Below, in pieces: positions 35,542 through 42,083 of a stretch of 64,000 bases of DNA. Below the pieces are notes generated by a model. The model did no database searches and was not told where the DNA came from. It saw only the letters and a program-made list of their open reading frames with translations. Each line of letters opens with the position of its first letter. The first letter of the stretch is position 1. Position numbers and translations under genes: made by a program. Origin of the DNA: Planctomycetaceae bacterium (GTDB lineage: Bacteria > Planctomycetota > Planctomycetia > Planctomycetales > Planctomycetaceae); the NCBI GenBank assembly GCA_014762625.1, contig JABURQ010000148.1:1-64000 (forward strand), in the 5' to 3' direction.

Positions 35542-35583
35542 TACACCCGAAGGGATTCGAACCCCTAACCCTCGGTTCCGAAG
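35542..35583 (-). other. Prophage attL: truncated 3' part of a tRNA-Arg gene
   Basis: On the minus strand the sequence fits a tRNA from the anticodon loop to the discriminator base: loop CTTCGGA (anticodon UCG, Arg), stem ACCGA, a five-base variable region, T-arm AGGGG-TTCGAAT-CCCTT, acceptor CGGGTGT and A at 35542. The 5' half is missing: the bases before the loop do not pair with the ACCGA stem strand, and no D-arm exists. This is what remains at one end when a phage integrates by crossover at the anticodon loop and restores the full tRNA at the other end. Host genes lie to the left and phage genes to the right. Confidence 0.75.
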
Positions 35584-35600
35584 GCTCGGACAAGCCTTTA

Positions 35601-35720
35601 GGACATTTTCAGACAGAAGAGGACAAGGAGGGTCACGAAACGTTCCCGACCGTGTTTTGTAGGCTCTACTGCCCCTCCCGTTCTGGACACTTTCGGACAC
35701 TCCGGGACACTCTCGGACAG
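35601..35720 (+). repeat. Helically phased GGACA repeats beside attL (candidate integrase arm sites)
   Basis: One group has GGACA at 35601, AGACA at 35611 and GGACA at 35621. A second has GGACAC at 35685, 35695 and 35705, and GGACAG at 35715. Spacing is exactly 10 bp within each group, so bound proteins would lie on one face of the helix. Position next to attL fits arm-type sites for integrase or sites for a recombination directionality factor. Confidence 0.6.
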
Positions 35721-35725
35721 CCTCA

Positions 35726-35793
35726 GGGGGTGCAAAGGGGGGTGCAAGCCGCCAAAGGGGGTGCAAAAGACCGAGGGTTGCCAGGGGGTTCAA
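35726..35793 (+). repeat. GGGGGTGCAA direct repeats near attL
   Basis: GGGGGTGCAA occurs at 35726, 35738 and 35757, and GGGGGTTCAA at 35784. AAGACCGAGGG occurs twice (from 35767 and 35792). The region is G-rich on the plus strand. An open frame crossing it (35652-36086) has a low-complexity translation and is not counted as a gene. Confidence 0.6.
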
Positions 35794-36028
35794 GACCGAG
35801 GGGTGCAGGGTGTGCAGGGGGTTTTCGGAAGGCGGTTTCGCCGAAAGCAGACGCTGCGGAGGAGGCCCGCGAAGCGGGCCTACCGCGTAGCGGCAAGCAA
35901 CACCACCAGACCGCCACCCCACCCGAGCTTCTCCCTTACCCTCTTCTGGCCCGCTCTTCGGGCGAAGGGCCTACGCCGAGCCCAGCCCCCAGAGGCCAAG
36001 GGAAGCCAAAGGAAAGCCTCCCGAGTGG
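35794..36028. other. GC-rich hairpins between attL repeats and the first phage gene
   Basis: AGGCCCGC (35863-35870) and GCGGGCCT (35874-35881) form a tight GAA-loop hairpin. Just before it, TTTCGG...CCGAAA (35823-35846 region) makes another, and CCGCGTAGCGG follows at 35883. A terminator for the minus-strand gene ending at 36029 may be among them. No gene is seen. Confidence 0.45.
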
Positions 36029-36274
36029 TCACTCTTTGACGAGGCTCGAAAGTTGCGTGTCCTCCGGATACTCATCAGCCTCCTGAAAGACCTCGTCGAG
36101 TTGCTCCATCGAGAACGGGCAGGCCATGTCACGCAGTCCGTTCACGTTGTCCAGAATGTCTCCGGTGGTCTGCTCGCGGCTCTCCGATTCCCCAGTCTTC
36201 ATGTTGATCGAGGCTGCTCTGGGCACATTCTCCAGATGCCACTGAATGAACTCTCTAAACAAATCGCTTGGCAT
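36029..36274 (-). CDS. Small hypothetical prophage protein, 81 aa
   Basis: This is the only minus-strand gene in the visible prophage. AAGGGAG precedes the ATG at a good distance. The protein is acidic and helical (PFSMEQLDEVFQEADEY), with no membrane segment and no recognised motif. Its opposite direction at the extreme left end, next to attL, is where prophages often keep lysogeny-expressed genes, so a lysogenic-conversion or control role is possible. This is an inference from position only. Confidence 0.55.
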   Translation of the reverse strand: MPSDLFREFIQWHLENVPRAASINMKTGESESREQTTGDILDNVNGLRDMACPFSMEQLDEVFQEADEYPEDTQLSSLVKE

Positions 36275-36395
36275 AAACTTCTCCCTTTGATGGACGCCAT
36301 CCCGTCATTGAATCAAAGCCCCCAAAGGAAGGCAAGCGAGAAACTCGACCGTTGCTTGCGGTCTCGGAGCCCCAAGTCAGAGCCGCCACTTCGGG

Positions 36396-36406
36396 CAAAG
36401 TTAGTG
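36396..36406 (+). promoter_or_regulatory. CAAARATARRG motif, copy 1 (CAAAGTTAGTG)
   Basis: A weaker match to the recurring motif, 55 bases before the HNH gene at 36461. It is preceded by CGGG, as are the copies at 39861 and 62074. Confidence 0.35.
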
Positions 36407-36460
36407 TAGGAAGGGAGGACGCAGGAGCCTCCCGAAATCACACTAATCAGGAGACCCGAC

Positions 36461-37141
36461 ATGGTAGCCAAGGCCAAGACCAAAGAAATCTGGCGGACAA
36501 TCGCATTCAACGAACGCTACGAGGTAAGCAACCTCGGACGAGTCCGGAATGCCGAGACCAAGCAGATCAAAAAGCAGAACTTCTCGTACAACAGGCCCTA
36601 CGTTGGCCTCTACGACCCGAACCGATACACCTGCCACAGGGTATTAGTCTCCAAAATCGTCAGCGAGACATTCCTCGGACCCAAGCCCGAAGGCATGCAG
36701 GTCGAACACATCGACCAAGATTCCAGCAACAACGCCGTGACGAATCTGCTCTACGTCACTCCCTCGCAGAACCAACTCCGAAGCTATGCCCTCACAGATC
36801 GCCCGAGGCATTCGGGACCAGATTTGGATCAGGAGAGTTACGACATGATCTGCGAACTGTGGGAGACTGGGAATTATTCGCAGGTCTCCATTGGGAAGAT
36901 GCTGGGGATCAGCAACGCAGCAGTTTCGCGGATTGTGAATGGCAAGAGGGAGGCCAGAGGGAAGCACCGTTTGATGCCTCCGACGCCGGAAGACTTGGAG
37001 AAGTACAAGAAGCCAGAGCCGAAGATCGACTTAGAGGAGGTTCAGAGGCTTCGGGACGAGGGTTGGAGTGGGGCGGATATCGCTCGTCATTTCGACTGCA
37101 CTCCGGGCTACATCTATCGTGTGTGGAACAAGTTGGATTGA
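36461..37141 (+). CDS. NUMOD4-HNH homing endonuclease with two DNA-binding modules, 226 aa
   Basis: A CAGGAGA site precedes the ATG. The NUMOD4-like part (YEVSNLGRVRNAETKQIKK) covers residues 9-45 and is followed by the HNH core VEHIDQDSSNNAVTNL (81-96), with His83 and Asn residues in place. Two further segments look like helix-turn-helix DNA readers: SQVSIGKMLGISNAAVSRIV (about 140-160) and SGADIARHFDCTPGYIYRVW (about 203-223). The enzyme would cut a specific DNA site and promote its own spread. Codon use shifts from C-ending to G/T-ending halfway through. Confidence 0.85.
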   Translation: MVAKAKTKEIWRTIAFNERYEVSNLGRVRNAETKQIKKQNFSYNRPYVGLYDPNRYTCHRVLVSKIVSETFLGPKPEGMQVEHIDQDSSNNAVTNLLYVTPSQNQLRSYALTDRPRHSGPDLDQESYDMICELWETGNYSQVSIGKMLGISNAAVSRIVNGKREARGKHRLMPPTPEDLEKYKKPEPKIDLEEVQRLRDEGWSGADIARHFDCTPGYIYRVWNKLD

Positions 37142-37150
37142 GAGTAAATA

Positions 37151-37233
37151 GGATTGAGGGCCTCGGGGTTATTTTCACCTTGGGATCTACTAGGTGTCAC
37201 GTTGGGCGTACACTTCCCCGAGGTCCTTGATTC
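37151..37233 (+). other. 18-bp stem closing a branched structure, downstream of the HNH gene
   Basis: Positions 37151-37168 pair with 37216-37233 over 18 bp, including four G-U pairs. These pairs only hold in RNA read from the plus strand. The enclosed 47 bases contain CACCT...AGGTG and GTGT...ACAC, which could make two smaller arms. No T run follows, so a simple terminator is unlikely. Confidence 0.55.
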
Positions 37234-37243
37234 AAAAATAAAG
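37233..37243 (+). promoter_or_regulatory. CAAARATARRG motif, copy 2 (CAAAAATAAAG)
   Basis: An exact match. It ends at the first base of the 26-bp stem of the structured leader, consistent with transcription starting near 37243-37250 and running to the replication gene at 37520. Confidence 0.5.
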
Positions 37244-37519
37244 TGAGTTGGTTAAAGCGGGCCACTGGCCACAACTCAGGTGATTGGAATCTCTGGCATG
37301 TCCTTCAAGCGTCACCTGCTGCCATAGCGGTTCTCCAACCGGTGGCCCGCTTTAGTCAACTCGCAGCTCATCTGATATCGAATTGCAACACCGGTCAGAT
37401 GGGGGAATTTGACGACAACACCAGACGTATTGTAAGCATGCAATTCGATTAGAGCCGCATGTCCCCTTGTCTGGTGTGGGGCATCGCGGCTCTCGTCTTG
37501 TATAGAAGGACACCAGACA
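37243..37519 (+). ncRNA. Structured leader RNA of the replication gene
   Basis: Three helices stand out. A: 37243-37268 with 37339-37364, 26 bp without a mismatch, four of the pairs G-U; its 70-base loop holds CAGGTGA/TCACCTG (37277, 37312). B: TCGAATTGCA (37378-37387) with TGCAATTCGA (37439-37448). C: 37451-37458 with 37486-37493, extended by ATG/CAT and CCCC/GGGG, with loop TTGTCTGGTGT (37467-37477). That loop is exactly complementary to ACACCAGACAA at 37510-37520, which overlaps the start codon, and to ACACCAGAC at 37418-37426. The layout suggests a translation-control switch. Structure is by eye only. Confidence 0.65.
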
Positions 37520-38845
37520 ATGGCTAAGAAATCTTCCGGCGAGCCCGCTTGGCTCGACCCATCAGAGCGGATGAAGATCATCTTCTACTGCTCCGAACTC
37601 TCGCCAGCAGAATGTAACGTCTTGCAGGCTATCTCCTTTCACATGATGAAGAGGCCAACCTGCCACCCCAGCCAGATTCGCTTATCGAAAATGACCAACC
37701 TCAATAGGACCACCGTGAATCGGCGAATCCAAGATCTGGAGAAACGCGGATTCCTCAAGACAAGGGCGAGGAGCGGCAAGCTAGAGCAGTCACTCGAATA
37801 CCGAATCAACTGGGAACTGCTCCGAAAGCATGTGGACGAGAGCCTGCTCACCAAAGAAGAGCGGGAGCGGCTCAAGCCTGACACCGTGTCAAAATCGGAG
37901 AAACCTATTGCAGGAGAGCACAACTGTAACGACGTTAAGGTGTTGCAGGAGAACACAACCCCTGTTGCAGGAGACAACAACCCCCTGTTGCAGGAGACAA
38001 CAACCCCTGTTGTACCGTGCTACACGGAAGGGGAAAAAGAAAGGGAAATTCGAAAGACGACGAAAGGAGGGGAAAGGCCAGAGGCGAATGAGGCGGAGCC
38101 TCTCGTCGAAAGAGAAACAGAGCAGAAGAGGGAGGCAATCCCTGAAGAAACAGGATTCACCTTAGAAGAGCTAGAAGGAGAATGGGACGACGATGATGAA
38201 CTACACTTCGACGAAGAAGAGGAAGAGCTAGAAGATGCGAACCCTGAAGAAACCCAACTCCTGCAACTCAAAGAGGAATTGAAACTCCCTGACTCCGTCG
38301 AAACGATTCCAATCCTCGTCGAAGAATTTAAGAAACGAATCAAGAGGGGATTCTATTCTGCCTACAGAGAAGCGGAATTGCCGCCACCATCTCTTGCAGG
38401 AATAATTGCCGACCTCCGCAAAATCAGCCATCTGGAATTCGATTGCCAACTCTCCCTTGGCGGCATGTTCTGCCAGCCCGCCAATCTAGAGCGGCTATTC
38501 CATCGGCTCACCAATGAAGAGGACGGAATCCTGGCGAACCACGCCGACCTTCTCCACAGCTTCATCCGCCAAACCGTCGAAGCCCTGGCGGATAATGAAG
38601 CTGCTAGGGTCACCAAATCACAAGCCCTAACTCTCAGTGAAATCGGCGAGAAGCTAGAGCCATACCTCAGACGAGAGACATCAGAAGCTGAGAAGGAATA
38701 CGTCCTGCTCGAAATCCGCGAGGAGGCAGACCGACAATTGAAGGCAGAGCAAGATCGCGAAAAGCGTATCGAAAAGAAAATGCGACATTTGGAAGAAGCA
38801 TTAGCCCACCCAACCTCTACCGCTCCAAAGGAGGCTACAGCATGA
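37520..38845 (+). CDS. Phage replication protein with winged helix-turn-helix, 441 aa
   Basis: Residues 10-95 form a winged helix-turn-helix of the phage replication O / helix_turn_helix_36 type (CHPSQIRLSKMTNLNRTTVN, then RRIQDLEKRGFLKTRARSGK). The middle (150-250) is highly acidic and low in complexity. The C-terminal 190 residues are helical and charged, possibly for helicase-loader contact. AAGGA precedes the ATG but lies in the sequence complementary to the leader loop. Four 22-bp iterons lie inside codons 129-163. As with lambda O, the protein may bind them to start replication. Its stop overlaps the next ATG. Confidence 0.65.
   Translation: MAKKSSGEPAWLDPSERMKIIFYCSELSPAECNVLQAISFHMMKRPTCHPSQIRLSKMTNLNRTTVNRRIQDLEKRGFLKTRARSGKLEQSLEYRINWELLRKHVDESLLTKEERERLKPDTVSKSEKPIAGEHNCNDVKVLQENTTPVAGDNNPLLQETTTPVVPCYTEGEKEREIRKTTKGGERPEANEAEPLVERETEQKREAIPEETGFTLEELEGEWDDDDELHFDEEEEELEDANPEETQLLQLKEELKLPDSVETIPILVEEFKKRIKRGFYSAYREAELPPPSLAGIIADLRKISHLEFDCQLSLGGMFCQPANLERLFHRLTNEEDGILANHADLLHSFIRQTVEALADNEAARVTKSQALTLSEIGEKLEPYLRRETSEAEKEYVLLEIREEADRQLKAEQDREKRIEKKMRHLEEALAHPTSTAPKEATA
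37906..38007 (+). repeat. Iteron array inside the replication gene (candidate phage origin)
   Basis: TGTTGCAGGAGANNACAACCCC-type repeats start at 37906 (partial match), 37941, 37963 and 37986, with a fragment at 38008. The last two full units are identical over 22 bp. Steps of 22 and 23 bp place each unit in a different reading frame, so the encoded peptides differ (LQENTTP, AGDNNP, LQETTTP). Conservation is therefore at the DNA level. Confidence 0.7.
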
Positions 38846-39567
38846 ATACAAGAGAGCACGAATTAGATCATATTGAAATATTGGAACGAAGTTTGAAGCA
38901 ATTCCCTATTTTTCAGACCCCCGGATGTCCGGCAGGTCGAGCCGACTATCTGGCTAGGATTGAGGAATTAGAACAATCTACACCAACCTTAAAAAGGAGC
39001 CGAGTTTTGAACGAACAAATTATGAGCATGTGGGCTAGCATGACTCCCGTCGAGTTCTACTACTACTGGTACTGCTATATTGACGATGGTAGATGTCAGG
39101 GGATCACGAAAACTGGTGAACCTTGCCAAGCTGGGGCTTCACATCTCGAAGATCGAGGATTCAAGGCAGGTATTCATGACCGCTGTTTTCATCACAGGTT
39201 AGCATCTCCGATTACGACACTCCCAAAATCTCTAGTCCGATATCCTGAAGAATGGCACTATTGGATTATTGAGAGTGAAGTCGCTAGAGGTTCTGGTGGC
39301 TTCGTCGGAACCCTCGCTTTGGTCACACATTCTAGCTTTCCGACAGAGGAGGAAATCATAAAGGCATGGGAAACTTATGGATGCTCGGATGTTTTGCAAA
39401 TTAACTTCTGCAATCAAATTGATTCGTTGCTCTATTCTATCGCCAAGGATTTGTCGATTATTGATTCCCTGACTTATAACAGGCATTTCCAAGGCTGTTG
39501 CGAGGACCCTGTGGACGTATTGAAAAAGGCTAACGCCTCTTCACACCCAATACAGGAGACCCCATGA
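38842..39567 (+). CDS. Hypothetical protein with a Cys/His cluster, 241 aa
   Basis: It starts in a 4-base ATGA overlap with the replication gene. Residues 85-120 hold CQGITKTGEPCQAGA followed by RCFHHR, giving a C-x9-C-xn-C-x-H-H arrangement that could bind zinc. I recall similar clusters in small phage proteins but no assigned role. The rest is mixed alpha/beta and rich in aromatic residues (FYYYWYCYIDD). Composition is more AT-rich than neighbours. Coupling to the replication gene suggests an early function. Confidence 0.6.
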   Translation: MNTREHELDHIEILERSLKQFPIFQTPGCPAGRADYLARIEELEQSTPTLKRSRVLNEQIMSMWASMTPVEFYYYWYCYIDDGRCQGITKTGEPCQAGASHLEDRGFKAGIHDRCFHHRLASPITTLPKSLVRYPEEWHYWIIESEVARGSGGFVGTLALVTHSSFPTEEEIIKAWETYGCSDVLQINFCNQIDSLLYSIAKDLSIIDSLTYNRHFQGCCEDPVDVLKKANASSHPIQETP

Positions 39568-39839
39568 CTGATTCCACGAAAGCTGCCGTTCTTGGCGGAC
39601 CGCTCGACGGCAAAGAGTTCACCATTTCAGACCTCGATACTGCCCTCTCAGAATTCTACTACTGGCAAACCGTCTCACGTGGCAAAGTCCGCAGAGGGAA
39701 ATACATCCTCGTCATCAAAGAAGTCGATGGCGAAATGACATTCCGCTATCAATTCGAGGCATCCGAAGACTTCGACAACTCCCAAGCCAGAGGCCCCAGC
39801 GTCGCCAAACAATTCAAAAACCGCAAGAGGAGTACATAG
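39564..39839 (+). CDS. Small hypothetical phage protein, 91 aa
   Basis: It overlaps the previous stop by four bases (ATGA), with an AGGAGA site. The sequence starts TKAAVLGGPLDGKEF; the gGPLDG motif is common in small phage proteins of unknown role that end in a Tyr-rich beta part, as here (YILVIKEVDGEMTFRYQF). It is likely soluble. It closes the operon that began at 37520, as the next gene follows a CAAARATARRG motif. Confidence 0.6.
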   Translation: MTDSTKAAVLGGPLDGKEFTISDLDTALSEFYYWQTVSRGKVRRGKYILVIKEVDGEMTFRYQFEASEDFDNSQARGPSVAKQFKNRKRST

Positions 39840-39860
39840 CTTAACGCGACGTTAATCGGG

Positions 39861-39871
39861 CAAAAATAGGG
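39861..39871 (+). promoter_or_regulatory. CAAARATARRG motif, copy 3 (CAAAAATAGGG)
   Basis: An exact match that ends one base before the ATG of the helix-turn-helix gene at 39873. If it is a promoter, that message would have almost no leader. Confidence 0.5.
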
Positions 39872-39872
39872 C

Positions 39873-40094
39873 ATGAAGACTTCGCCATTCATCAGCCCGA
39901 AACAACTCGCCAGAAGGTACGGAGTCAGCCGCATCACCATCTGGAACTGGCGAAAAAAGGGCAAACTCCCCAAGCCTCTCATCGAGACAGGAAGGGAAAC
40001 CTTCTGGCTGCTCGTCGAAATCGAAGAATTCGACAGGAGAATGAAAGCCCTCGTCGGTGATGAATGGCCACCAAAAGGAGCATACCCCAAATGA
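39873..40094 (+). CDS. Helix-turn-helix protein of the AlpA/excisionase type, 73 aa
   Basis: ISPKQLARRYGVSRITIWNW followed by RKKGKLPKPLIETGRETFW is the standard MerR-like helix-turn-helix of AlpA regulators and phage excisionases, including the wing and the final trp/phe. Such proteins direct excision or switch transcription. The ATG directly follows the motif at 39861 with no ribosome-binding site, so the message could be leaderless. The stop overlaps the next gene by four bases. It heads an operon of small genes. Confidence 0.75.
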   Translation: MKTSPFISPKQLARRYGVSRITIWNWRKKGKLPKPLIETGRETFWLLVEIEEFDRRMKALVGDEWPPKGAYPK

Positions 40095-40558
40095 CCGTCA
40101 CTGCCGGAAAAGCCAAACTCATAATGGGCAAGCCCTGCATGGATTGCGGAGACGGGACCGCCATCTTCAACCGCTGCGATGAATGCGAGCGGAAGTTGCG
40201 AGAGTCCGAAATCCTGCATGCGTTCGCCTTAGAACTCGTGGAGCGGTACCCCGAGAAGAGATTCTACCCCTCGCATCCCAGTTGCTACTCCGACATCTGC
40301 TTCATGCAGACTGTCGATGGGGGAATTTCCCTGACTCTTGATGGTGGCGGTAATCTCGACATTACCCAAGAGTTCGACCTCGCTGCTCCTGACAGCATCG
40401 ACGCGATCTTCTCGGCTATCGATTCCTATTTCTGGCAAACCCAGGACCGCAACGAGTACACATATCGGCTCCGAGTCCAGACGAAGCAGAAATTATTCGG
40501 CTATTCCGTGACGGCGACCGTCAAAATCCCAAGCAGTATCATTCACGGGAGCTTCTAA
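40091..40558 (+). CDS. Hypothetical zinc-knuckle protein, 155 aa
   Basis: The ATG at 40091 overlaps the previous stop (ATGA); a longer reading from 40064 is possible. Two CxxC knuckles (CMDCGDG and CDECER, residues 16-30) would form a small zinc ribbon. The remainder, with NLDITQEFDLAAPDSIDAIF, shares a short motif with the next gene (NLDIDLQDPKSIDALWEFL), so the two C-terminal parts are probably paralogous. No function is known. Confidence 0.6.
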   Translation: MTVTAGKAKLIMGKPCMDCGDGTAIFNRCDECERKLRESEILHAFALELVERYPEKRFYPSHPSCYSDICFMQTVDGGISLTLDGGGNLDITQEFDLAAPDSIDAIFSAIDSYFWQTQDRNEYTYRLRVQTKQKLFGYSVTATVKIPSSIIHGSF

Positions 40559-41223
40559 TGGCAGCATCACCCTACATCAGCATGAACAAAGCAGGAATAG
40601 CCACCGAACGCTCCGAAGTCCTCGACGCCATCGAGTCCGAAATTCGGGAACGATACGCAGACGTTGAGATCCATCACGGACGCTATGAGAACCAAGAGGG
40701 CATCCAATGCAACCTGCCTATTCTCTCCGTGGTCCTGCGAGGGTCGGGGCTCACAGTTCAGTTCGCTCAAGAGTGGTCGCGGACTTTAGAGTTTGGGAAT
40801 AAATCCGAGAACCTCGATATCGACCTGCAAGACCCTAAAAGTATCGATGCCCTCTGGGAATTCCTCGACCCGAGAATGCGGGATCAGCCATACGGTATCT
40901 TCGGAAATTTTCGCTACATTTCGGGGCATTCCTCTTACACGATCACCTTTAACGGTTACACCTCAGGACCAATTCCTCCGAATGCATCACCTGCCACGAT
41001 TGAGCAAGTCCTCGCATCGATGCCCTGTTTTGAGAATTCGAGTATTGAGGTTAGTGCGAATGGGGAAGTCACCCTGACCGGTACGTCGAGGTCGAAGGAC
41101 TGCGAGGTTCAAGAGGTTGTGAGGGTTAAGGGGATATCACCTGCCGAGTCGTCCAAGATGTGGGATGAGATCGACATAAGCCTAGTCAATGACGAAGGAG
41201 CAGAATCATGCCAGACACCGTAG
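40558..41223 (+). CDS. Hypothetical protein, paralogue of the preceding gene's C-terminal part, 221 aa
   Basis: The ATG shares one base with the previous stop (TAATG). It has a NLDIDLQDPKSIDALWEFL segment near residue 90 that matches the previous protein. The first 60 residues are alpha/beta (ERSEVLDAIESEIRERYADV). No metal or membrane motif is present. Codon use changes near 41040 from C-ending to G/T-ending codons, as in several other genes of this phage, which suggests mosaic origin. Confidence 0.6.
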   Translation: MAASPYISMNKAGIATERSEVLDAIESEIRERYADVEIHHGRYENQEGIQCNLPILSVVLRGSGLTVQFAQEWSRTLEFGNKSENLDIDLQDPKSIDALWEFLDPRMRDQPYGIFGNFRYISGHSSYTITFNGYTSGPIPPNASPATIEQVLASMPCFENSSIEVSANGEVTLTGTSRSKDCEVQEVVRVKGISPAESSKMWDEIDISLVNDEGAESCQTP

Positions 41224-41384
41224 AAATTCTAGATGAAATGCAAGCGAGCATTGAGAGACTGAGGAGGCTCCATGGCGAATCCATCCCAACTCCAGAGGAT
41301 TCCCCGCGAACCCGAGTTTGCGGACGAGTTCATCGAGACCGCGAAGAACTGCAACAAGAGCCCATTCCTGATCCAGACCCTTGA
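41208..41384 (+). CDS. Small overlapping gene, 58 aa
   Basis: An AAGGAGCAGA site four bases before the ATG is the same start-associated sequence used by five other genes here. The product MPDTVEILDEMQASIERLRR begins with a probable coiled-coil helix and ends proline- and Arg-rich. It overlaps the previous gene by 16 bases and the gene at 41272 by 113 bases in another frame. Either both are made, or this one is a short leader peptide for the next. Confidence 0.45.
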   Translation: MPDTVEILDEMQASIERLRRLHGESIPTPEDSPRTRVCGRVHRDREELQQEPIPDPDP

Positions 41385-41460
41385 ACTCGAACGCCGACAC
41401 AGGCCCGAAATTCAGGAAGAGATCACGATCTTGTTGAATCGCCTCTACTACCAACAGTGA
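41272..41460 (+). CDS. Small hypothetical protein, 62 aa
   Basis: AGGAGG lies five bases before the ATG, inside the overlapping frame of the gene at 41208. The product is helical (FADEFIETAKNCNKSPFLIQ, then EEITILLNRLYYQQ). No family is recognised. It ends six bases before the next gene, so both belong to the operon that started at 39873. Confidence 0.5.
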   Translation: MANPSQLQRIPREPEFADEFIETAKNCNKSPFLIQTLELERRHRPEIQEEITILLNRLYYQQ

Positions 41461-41466
41461 GCAGCT

Positions 41467-41718
41467 ATGAAAATCACACTGAAGAAAGAGCCCTCCTTCG
41501 AGGTTATCTATAACGACCAGTCCTTCGGCACCTTCACTCAGTCTGGTGAAGAATGGGAGGGGCTTATCTGCCTGAGGAATTCATCGGGAGATCGCATAAT
41601 CGTGCAGGCCGAATCGATGGCTGAGAAGGTCTTCCCGATGTTCTGTGATTCCCGAGATGTGGATGCGATCTGTGCTTCGGAAGGGTTATTCGATGTGAAG
41701 GCATCGGAGGCGACCTGA
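41467..41718 (+). CDS. Small hypothetical protein, 83 aa
   Basis: It begins six bases after the previous stop with a weak GAGCAG site. The product is mostly beta-strand (FEVIYNDQSFGTFTQSGEEW) with a helical C-terminus ending DVDAICASEGLFDVK. The ..RDVDAI.. segment weakly echoes the SIDAI/SIDAL motif of the two larger genes upstream, so the three may share a fold. It closes the operon; a CAAARATARRG motif follows 12 bases after the stop. Confidence 0.5.
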   Translation: MKITLKKEPSFEVIYNDQSFGTFTQSGEEWEGLICLRNSSGDRIIVQAESMAEKVFPMFCDSRDVDAICASEGLFDVKASEAT

Positions 41719-41730
41719 AGGGCTGGACCT

Positions 41731-41741
41731 CAAAAATAGAG
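41731..41741 (+). promoter_or_regulatory. CAAARATARRG motif, copy 4 (CAAAAATAGAG)
   Basis: An exact match 12 bases after one stop and 43 bases before the start of the small membrane-protein gene at 41784. Confidence 0.5.
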
Positions 41742-41783
41742 CAGTTATTGCCCAATTCATGTCTTTACTGCTCAAGAGATCCA

Positions 41784-42083
41784 ATGGCCGACCAGAAGAA
41801 CAACTCCTCCCATAATTTCTGGGATAATGTCGATTTCGTCCTTAAGCTCCTGTTTCCGATTGGCATGCTCATCATTGGGTGGCTCGTCGGACAGATCGAT
41901 GACTTGCATGATACCGACATGAATCACGAGCGGAGGCTCACGATTGTGGAATCCGCCAAGGCAGAGCAAGCGGAAGTCAACAAGACCAATGAGGAGTTGC
42001 GGGCCTTGCTCCACAAGATCGACACGAAAGTCACTTCCATTCAATCCAAGCTCACGGAGCAAGATAGGCAGAGGAACCAATAA
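41784..42083 (+). CDS. Small single-span membrane protein, holin-like candidate, 99 aa
   Basis: The start MADQKNN is chosen over an in-frame TTG at 41748 because AAGAGA precedes it. One transmembrane helix (FVLKLLFPIGMLIIGWLVG, residues 18-36) is followed by a charged coiled coil to the end. This is the layout of some holin-like or accessory lysis proteins, but also of virion membrane anchors. No endolysin gene is adjacent in the window. It overlaps the next gene by one base. Confidence 0.55.
   Translation: MADQKNNSSHNFWDNVDFVLKLLFPIGMLIIGWLVGQIDDLHDTDMNHERRLTIVESAKAEQAEVNKTNEELRALLHKIDTKVTSIQSKLTEQDRQRNQ

Noticed and set aside
35542-35620. Complete tRNA gene at the prophage border
   Set aside because: The 5' half has no D-arm and the anticodon stem does not pair, so only a 3' fragment is present.
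35652-36086. 144-codon open frame across the attL repeats
   Set aside because: It translates the GGACA and GGGGGTGCAA repeats into low-complexity Gly/Gln/Arg sequence and overlaps a better minus-strand gene. The repeats are better explained as protein-binding sites.
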